In this document: positions 7,143 through 11,699 of the stretch, one piece after another
Layout: each line of letters begins with the position of its first letter
How positions within the stretch are numbered: position 1 is the first letter of the stretch
Assembly: GCA_003024985.2 (NCBI GenBank)
Contig: PXIH01S0083092.1
Direction: 5' to 3' (one strand)
Source of the DNA: Euperipatoides rowelli
Lineage: Eukaryota > Onychophora > Udeonychophora > Euonychophora > Peripatopsidae
DNA length: 11,699 nucleotides
Notes under the pieces: generated by a model
What the model was told of the DNA's origin: nothing
The model's database searches: none
Seen by the model: only the letters and a program-made list of their open reading frames with translations
Made by a program: the position numbers and the translations under genes

Positions 7143-8375
7143 GATTGATTGATATGGCTTATCCTTATATCCGGAATCATCCTCAGGATGTTAGCCTTAT
7201 TTACCACTTACCATTTATCCGATATAGCCTCCCTACACACCTCCCCCTTTTGCTTCCCACATTCTAAGTAATGTCTTTACCCATCCAATCCATTCCTCCT
7301 CTTCCTCAAAACCCAACCATTTTCTCATCTTATCTCCATCATTCATTCTCTCAATTCCTTCCATTCCTCTTATCTTTTCTCTCTCTCCCTTTAGCCTCAC
7401 TCCAACTTTCGCACACAAACTACATAATGTTACTTTCCCCTCCCCAAACATTCTTTTCCTAACTTTAGTTCCCAAGCTTCCTGTCCTTGCCTGAAACAAC
7501 AACCCACTTCCCCTATCATTTCCGTATAATATACCTTATTCCCTTATATAATATACCTTATTCCCTTATATAAGGGTTAGCCCTTATATCTATAATTCTG
7601 TTTCTTTCTCTTGAATCCCTTGTAGCCATCTCCTCTCCCTTTCCTTTCTAACTATTTCTCTCACTTGATTTCCCCATTTTTTTTAATCTAATCCTACTGT
7701 TACTTTTTTCATGCTTCCTTTCCATGGTCCTAAATAATNTCCTNTTNTNTCCCTATCTACCACCTTTGCCATCTTTATTACTCTCTTCCACCATCTTGAT
7801 TTTGTTGATCTTAAAAAACCGTCCTTAAAAACCCATCCAACATCTTTCATCTCCCATTATACATTCTGCTAAATCTTTTAAGTTTAACAATCCTCTTCCT
7901 ATCCTCAAACGTACTCCAACACATATCTCCTTGTATGGCCTCAACTGCTGTGTACATATTTCCCCCTAATGCATATCTACCATCTCTCTGTATCTTCTCT
8001 GCTTCTCTAGTATCCCTTTACTCACACTTCCTGATATTACTAGTACATCATTTCCATGAATAATCCCAGGTACTGCAATCCCCTTCCATAAAATTNTTGT
8101 CACTTCATATCTACTATAACTCATACATGCTACCCTTTTTATAATACCTTTATTCCTTTTCATTGCTTATTTTTTCTTCCCATCTCCTTAAATAATCTTT
8201 TACCTGCACTTAACATTATTCCCAAAAATTCATAATTATCTACCTCTTCCATATTTCTATCTCCCAATTTCCATAATCCATTATCNCTCTTGTTTATCCA
8301 TAATATTTTAGATTTATCTATATTAAACTCCATCTTCAACTTACATCCTACCTATCCCATTACAAATCCCTAAAT
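7143..8375 (-). pseudogene. Non-LTR retrotransposon (LINE) reverse transcriptase, C-terminal half, decayed
   Basis: Minus-strand frames in order give LKMEFNIDKSKILWINK and NMEEVDNYEFLGIML (about 8340-8220), then SYSRYEV and ILWKGIAVPGIIHGND (about 8125-8045), then ALGGNMYTAVEAIQGDM and CWSTFEDR (about 7975-7900), a basic KSRWWKRVIK segment, and finally LLFQARTGSLGTKVRKRMF with LCSLC (about 7500-7400), ending at 7233. The xKxNVDKSK, YxYLGVML, LWKGIAVPxIxYGxxV and EAIxGDMGWSTFEER blocks are familiar from the post-catalytic part of invertebrate LINE reverse transcriptases; they are recalled, not searched. Several frameshifts, in-frame stops and ambiguous bases show it is dead. Past the stop, the minus strand continues as a short 3' region ending in ATCAATCAATCAATC (near 7143-7155), consistent with a LINE microsatellite tail. 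The catalytic core and the 5' end are missing. Confidence 0.82.
7525..7573. repeat. 22-bp tandem duplication inside the LINE remnant
   Basis: TATAATATACCTTATTCCCT starts at 7525 and again at 7547, with a third partial start at about 7569. It interrupts the LINE reading frame between the basic segment and the C-terminal block and is probably a secondary slippage event. Confidence 0.75.
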
Positions 8376-8424
8376 TTCATAGGGGCTGTAGCTCCCTGAT
8401 AGCCATCTCTTCTGGCGTTGTCAC

Positions 8425-8742
8425 CATTCAACAAATTAAAAAATTAGACAGTTAAAAAAAGAGCAGTTCACATAATCCTTAATAATTGCTATATTTCTTA
8501 TGCTAATGCATTAAATTTTTTAAACCTTGAATCTTTGGAAAATAGGAGGAAAAATATATTTAGTAAATTTTCACAGTCCTTTTTTTAAAATGTATCCTGA
8601 TCATTTTCCGTCTAATTGTATTTCAACATCTGGTCATTTTACTAGAAATTCTAATCATTTATTTAAAAAATATTATAGAACAAAAAGAATGGCTAATTCT
8701 GACTTTCCTTCTAAGTTTAATGATATCAATAGCAAATTGTAG
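8425..8742 (+). pseudogene. C-terminal fragment of a second LINE ORF2, plus strand
   Basis: The plus strand reads IQQIKKLDS, a stop where a residue such as Gln would be expected, then KKRAVHIILNNCY, YANALNFLNLESLENRRKN and IFSKFSQSFF. After a frame change in a T-run (about 8580-8588) it reads KMYPDHFPSN, then YYRTKRMANSDFPSKF and ends DINSKL at 8742. The order Q-KKRA-xxII, a Y/A/L block, LxSLxxRRxxxxxKF, and a tail of basic and Ser/Pro residues is typical of the extreme C-terminus of Jockey/CR1-like LINEs, by recollection of the family. It lies in opposite orientation to the LINE at 7143-8375, so two different insertions meet here. The linking sequence at about 8376-8424 is unassigned. Confidence 0.7.
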
Positions 8743-9042
8743 TATTTTTTTTTTTCATATTAGCCTACTGTAGGCCTATAGATTCTTATTTAGAATAATA
8801 GTAAATCCTATATCCTAAGGGGCTAAAGATATTACTTTTTGTATACATTTGAACTGTATATATTTTTAATTTTTCTAAAATAAATAAACGGGATAACCTC
8901 ATAATATTTCACACGTAGTAAAAAAAAAAACTGTGGGGTCATGGAGAACAAAAAATCTGAATGACGTAATTAGACGAGTATTAAAATCTAGCGAGACTAG
9001 GCTATATTTTATAAAATATCTCCGATAAACTTTTTAANTGAT
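8743..9042. other. AT-rich stretch, possibly LINE 3' region, with TAGGCCTA hairpin
   Basis: No gene is seen. Just after the LINE stop is the near-palindrome TAGCCTACTGTAGGCCTA (8761-8778). AATAAATAAAC near 8879-8889 could be the end of the LINE 3' untranslated region. A TGACGTAAT motif near 8963 resembles a CRE-type site, but nothing supports a promoter. Confidence 0.4.
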
Positions 9043-9384
9043 TTACAGGAAGTACAGTCTACTGTACTCTAGTTCTGTACAGGTAATGACAAAGCAGTTC
9101 CTATCAGCATTCAGACACAAGAATACATGACAATTCTGGCACCATACTATACACCGAGCTCTACATCCCTCCTTATGTCACTTGGGGAAGCACTTGAGAT
9201 TTAGCCTATCTTTGCTACTTCAGGTAGTATCCTGCATTCAAATAACGCCGGCAAAGAAATGGTAATGGAACAGGTGTTGTCGGTTTTTAAGGCCCATGTT
9301 CCAATTCTTCTTCATTATCTGAGATGCCACGTTGAAGAGCAACTACCATTGCCGCAATCAGTACCAGTCCAATGTTCATTTTAA
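9043..9384. other. GC-richer island with competing short open frames; possible exon(s) of unknown gene
   Basis: Base composition rises clearly above the flanks. On the plus strand a 59-codon frame (9205-9384; first ATG 9259) reads GKEMVMEQVLSVFKAHVPIL and RCHVEEQLPL, and the acceptor-like TTTGCTACTTCAG ends at 9222. Another plus frame, 9090-9197, contains GTILYTELYIPPYVTWGST. On the minus strand a 30-codon ATG frame (9287-9379) begins with a signal-peptide-like core (GLVLIAAMVVAL) followed by an acidic patch. Further along, in another frame (9043-9177), are seven Cys in about 27 residues. The frames are mutually exclusive or out of phase, so at most one strand is real. None matches a family I recognise. 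It could be an exon of a spliced gene, a secreted-peptide relic, or a transposon piece. Confidence 0.3.
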
Positions 9385-9629
9385 AATCAAATGACTGTAG
9401 TATATCTNTTAATGAAATGCAGAACATTTCTTCTATTTCTATTGGTAACCCGATATCTGAATTCAAACTTTAAAATATTAATAAACAAATGCATCTTACA
9501 TTATCTTTAGTCACAAAACCTCTCCTTATTCAACACGTTCTTTCTTCTATCGAACAATTGTACAATTTTTGTCTAAATCATGTGGTTAAGTCAGTGTTAT
9601 CAACCCAGAAAAGTATCATTTTATGACTA
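9385..9629. other. AT-rich stretch before the large hairpin, nothing coding
   Basis: No gene is recognised. TAAATCATGTGGTTAA near 9575-9590 resembles the AAATCACGTGGTTGAC segment near the centre of the adjacent hairpin, perhaps a small shared repeat piece. Confidence 0.4.
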
Positions 9630-10056
9630 GCGTCTGGATCTCGGATTTCACAGCTCAGATCCTCACAAATAATAAAGGTCGTTTACGTGGTTTCAGTCAG
9701 AATTTGATAAGAGCTGAAAAAATTAATAATATAGTAAAAATACACATATACTAATACTGTATATCAAATATTCTGACATAAAAATCAATATTCTAATATA
9801 AAAACTTAAAATCTAGCCTGATAGTTAACCACGTGATAGTAAAATTTCTGAATTAAATCACGTGGTTGACTATCGGACTAGATTATATGTTTTTATATTA
9901 TAATATATAATTATGTCAGAATATTTGATAATTATGTGTATTTTCACTATATTATTAATTTTTGCCAACTCATATCATCAAATTCTAAATGAAACCACGT
10001 AAACAATCTTTTTTTTATTGAGAGGATCTGAGCTGTGAAATCCGAGATCCTGACGC
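9630..10056. mobile_element. 427-bp near-perfect hairpin, foldback MITE-like
   Basis: GCGTCTGGATCTCGGATTTC at 9630 is mirrored by GAAATCCGAGATCCTGACGC ending at 10056. Pairing continues with small gaps to the centre near 9843, through TTTACGTGGTTTCA / TGAAACCACGTAAA, ATTAATAATATAGTAAAAAT, ATCAAATATTCTGACATAA and finally AACCACGTGA / TCACGTGGTT around an unpaired core of about 21 bases. The element is thus almost all inverted repeat. TTATG occurs just outside both ends (9621 and 10060) and could be part of a target duplication, but the match decays quickly. No coding frame is present. Each arm carries two ACGTGG motifs. If transcribed it would form a long double-stranded RNA. Confidence 0.8.
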
Positions 10057-10144
10057 TTGTTATGTCGTTACGATTAATAAGTTTTAGAAAATTCAAAATA
10101 TTCACGGCTAGAATAAGGTCTAAAAAAATACATATACGGTAGTA

Positions 10145-11021
10145 CAGTAAAACCTGTCTTCAGAGACCACCCCTTCTGCCACGAAATAGCAGTCTCTCAA
10201 AACAGGTGGTCTCTGAAAAGAAAACCGGCCTTGAAAGGCCACCCTAATGGTCTTTCAAAGAAGGTAGTTTCTAAAATAAACTTGGCCCTGTTTTCAACAA
10301 ACAGTGCTCTGTCAAAAATCCAAATGCAGTAATGAAATGCAGTACAAAGTTATATTTATAGGCATTTACATATGTTTAAATTTTTTTTTTTTTTATTAAT
10401 TTTGTTTGTGAATAAAAAAAAAAAGGAACACTTTCTACAACTCGTGGTCTTACAAAAAAGGCTGAATTCAATGCTTGGAATTTAAAAGGGTTTGGCCGCC
10501 GGTCACATTAGAGAGGTGGTCTNTGGTGTGACAGAAGTTAATTTATTCAATAGTGGTTCTTCATCTGAGGAATCCCAGTTGTAATCAGAGCTTTCACTAC
10601 TATCTTGAGAATCACTGCTAAATAAGCTAGAAGTATCAATTTCATTACCATCAGATAAATCAATGTCAGATTCTGACAGCAATGCCGTATATTCAACTTC
10701 AGTGAGATGACATCTTGCCCATGCGCTTGGTGACTAGAAAATAGAAATAAATAATTTGAACATTATAAAGTAGGTAATTAAGGTTATCTATTATTTGGAT
10801 ACTGACATGTGCAATATTATATAAATCTTACATTATTTTAAATAAAATATAGCTGCAGTATAAAAATTACAACTAAAAAAAAAGATTGATANCGGTCACA
10901 TTAGAGAGGTGGTCTTTAATAAGAGGTCATTTGTGTGAAAAATTGATTGGTGCAAATAAATTGTGGTCTTTAAAGGCAGGTGGTCTCCAATAACAGGGGT
11001 TTCTCAAGACAGGTTTTACTG
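10145..11021. mobile_element. pogo/Tigger-type DNA transposon, non-autonomous, 877 bp
   Basis: The left end CAGTAAAACCTGTCTT (10145-10160) and the right end AAGACAGGTTTTACTG (11006-11021) are perfect inverted repeats of 16 bp, with imperfect pairing further in (AGAGACCACC against AGAAACCCC). TA flanks both sides (10143-10144 and 11022-11023), the target duplication of the Tc1/mariner/pogo superfamily. CAGT ends and internal GGTGGTCT motifs (near 10205, 10515, 10905, 10979) fit pogo/Tigger relatives. GGTCACATTAGAGAGGTGGT occurs twice (10501 and about 10894). A 14-bp palindrome GGCCTTGAAAGGCC sits at 10227-10240. No DDE catalytic domain is present, so the copy cannot move on its own. Confidence 0.85.
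10503..10733 (-). pseudogene. Acidic Ser/Asp/Glu-rich 3' exon inside the pogo-like element
   Basis: On the minus strand, a strong acceptor (TTATTTCTATTTTCTAG, AG at 10734) is followed by an open frame of about 76 codons ending in TGA at 10503-10505. It starts SPSAWARCHLTEVEYTALL and becomes very acidic, with SESDIDLSDGNEID, SSDSQDSSESSDYNWDSSDE and EEPLL, then a short Thr-rich end. One codon is ambiguous (10523). The likeliest reading is the last coding exon of the parent transposase, an acidic C-terminal tail left after internal deletion. An exon captured from a host gene is the alternative. Upstream minus-strand sequence (10740-10890) looks intronic, and no donor exon is left. Confidence 0.45.
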
Positions 11022-11023
11022 TA

Positions 11024-11296
11024 CCGGTACTATAAATGATCAGGCAAATTTTGATTCTTTTTTTCACCAATCTCACGATCATAAAATCACATCACTAATG
11101 TAAATGATAAATAAGGTGCTGACATATTAATGGCTCGGTGTTTTCTGAGAAAGATTCATTTTCTGATAATCGTATCTGAAGGTTGAACTTTCCCGGTGTA
11201 ATTACTAATTATGCCCGGCATATCTGTGAGGGATATTAGATCTGTAAGCAAACAATGACAGATCGTATGCTAATAGGCGATTTTCACTTTTTAGCA
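11024..11296. other. Unassigned single-copy-looking stretch
   Basis: No coding frame, repeat or RNA gene is recognised. Composition is AT-rich but less extreme than the left part of the window. Confidence 0.4.
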
Positions 11297-11440
11297 GTCT
11301 TGTCCTTGAGGCCAGGTCTTGGCCTCGAGAGCTCTCAAGGCCAATAGAACATGGCCTTGGTCTTGTAGCTAAAGCTGTAGGCCTTGAAATTTTATTATTA
11401 CATGGACTCGGTCTTGGCCTTGTCTCTTGGCCTCAGAATT
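11297..11440. repeat. Cluster of CTTGGCC/GGCCTTG motifs around a 26-bp palindrome
   Basis: GGTCTTGGCCT or close variants recur at about 11315, 11353, 11410 and 11425, with inverse CAAGGCC at about 11336. The core TTGGCCT-C-GAGAGCTCTC-A-AGGCCAA at 11319-11344 is a 26-bp palindrome with a single mismatched pair. The block resembles a degenerate short-unit repeat rich in CTTGG, of a kind found dispersed in animal genomes. No element ends are visible. Confidence 0.5.
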
Positions 11441-11699
11441 TTAATATCTACATCATTATTTAATTAAAATTTATAGTAAAGTAACAAATTATTACACTTT
11501 TTTGTTCAACATTAAGCGCAAGAAATAAACTAGACCATTCGTCATTATTTTCCCTTGTTAGAAAAAGTATTCTGCATCCCAGCAACATTTGCTGCTGTTG
11601 GGTAAGGTTAAGTTAATAAGTTTACGTTCCCCGGATATTGTTTTTACTCATGCGCAAGTTTCAAATGATGTTTTCACGTGGCGTTAAAAACTTGGAAAT
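11441..11699. other. Right edge, nothing recognised
   Basis: No gene is visible. CCCAGCAACATTTGCTGCTG followed by TTGGG near 11578-11602 is an imperfect palindrome. The window ends in unassigned sequence. Confidence 0.4.

Noticed and set aside
7271-7462. Plus-strand open frame rich in Ser/Pro/Leu
   Set aside because: It is antisense to the C-terminal block of the minus-strand LINE remnant, whose purine-rich coding strand creates a pyrimidine-rich shadow.
9059-9076. AGTACAGT-CT-ACTGTACT palindrome as an operator
   Set aside because: Perfect 8-bp arms are present, but there is no promoter or gene context and short palindromes are frequent in this DNA.

Overview
The window looks like draft nuclear genome from an invertebrate animal. 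It is AT-rich, full of homopolymer runs and single ambiguous bases, and carries a typical metazoan Golgi glycosyltransferase plus many eukaryotic mobile-element remnants. There is no sign of bacterial gene packing. The heptamer TAGGCTA/TAGCCTA is strikingly frequent. I cannot name the species.

Layout. One intact gene is present, on the minus strand at 759-1889: a GT11-family (alpha-1,2-fucosyltransferase-like) type II membrane protein of 376 aa. Upstream of it (1890-3337) lies AT-rich DNA with relics of dispersed repeats, C-rich runs and a weak tRNA-like SINE head. From 3338 to 5493 is a TTAA-bounded, piggyBac-like composite. It has perfect 13-bp outer inverted ends, an inner inverted pair, a block of about 172-bp tandem repeats, and a tiny 89-bp segment flanked by TTAA on both sides. 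A foldback element with arms of about 110 bp occupies 5624-6590. Two decayed non-LTR retrotransposon (LINE) pieces follow in opposite orientations: the 3' part of a reverse transcriptase ORF on the minus strand (about 7143-8375) and a C-terminal fragment of another element on the plus strand (about 8425-8742).

The right third holds a GC-richer island at 9043-9384 with several short competing reading frames, a near-perfect 427-bp hairpin at 9630-10056, and a pogo/Tigger-type DNA transposon at 10145-11021. The transposon has TA target duplications and keeps one acidic 3' exon. Near the right edge is a small cluster of GGCCTTG/CTTGGCC motifs around a 26-bp palindrome.

Most notable observation. 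Copies of repeats inside the window differ by precise 5-bp insertions that turn TA into TAGCCTA or TAGGCTA. This is seen in the two foldback arms, in tandem copies 1-3, and with a looser alignment in tandem copies 3 and 4. The over-represented heptamer therefore looks like the footprint of a repeated TA-targeted event, as expected from excision of a Tc1/mariner-like element with GGC/GCC ends. It need not be ancestral sequence.

The genes do not form a pathway. This is one ordinary glycosylation gene embedded in transposon-derived DNA.
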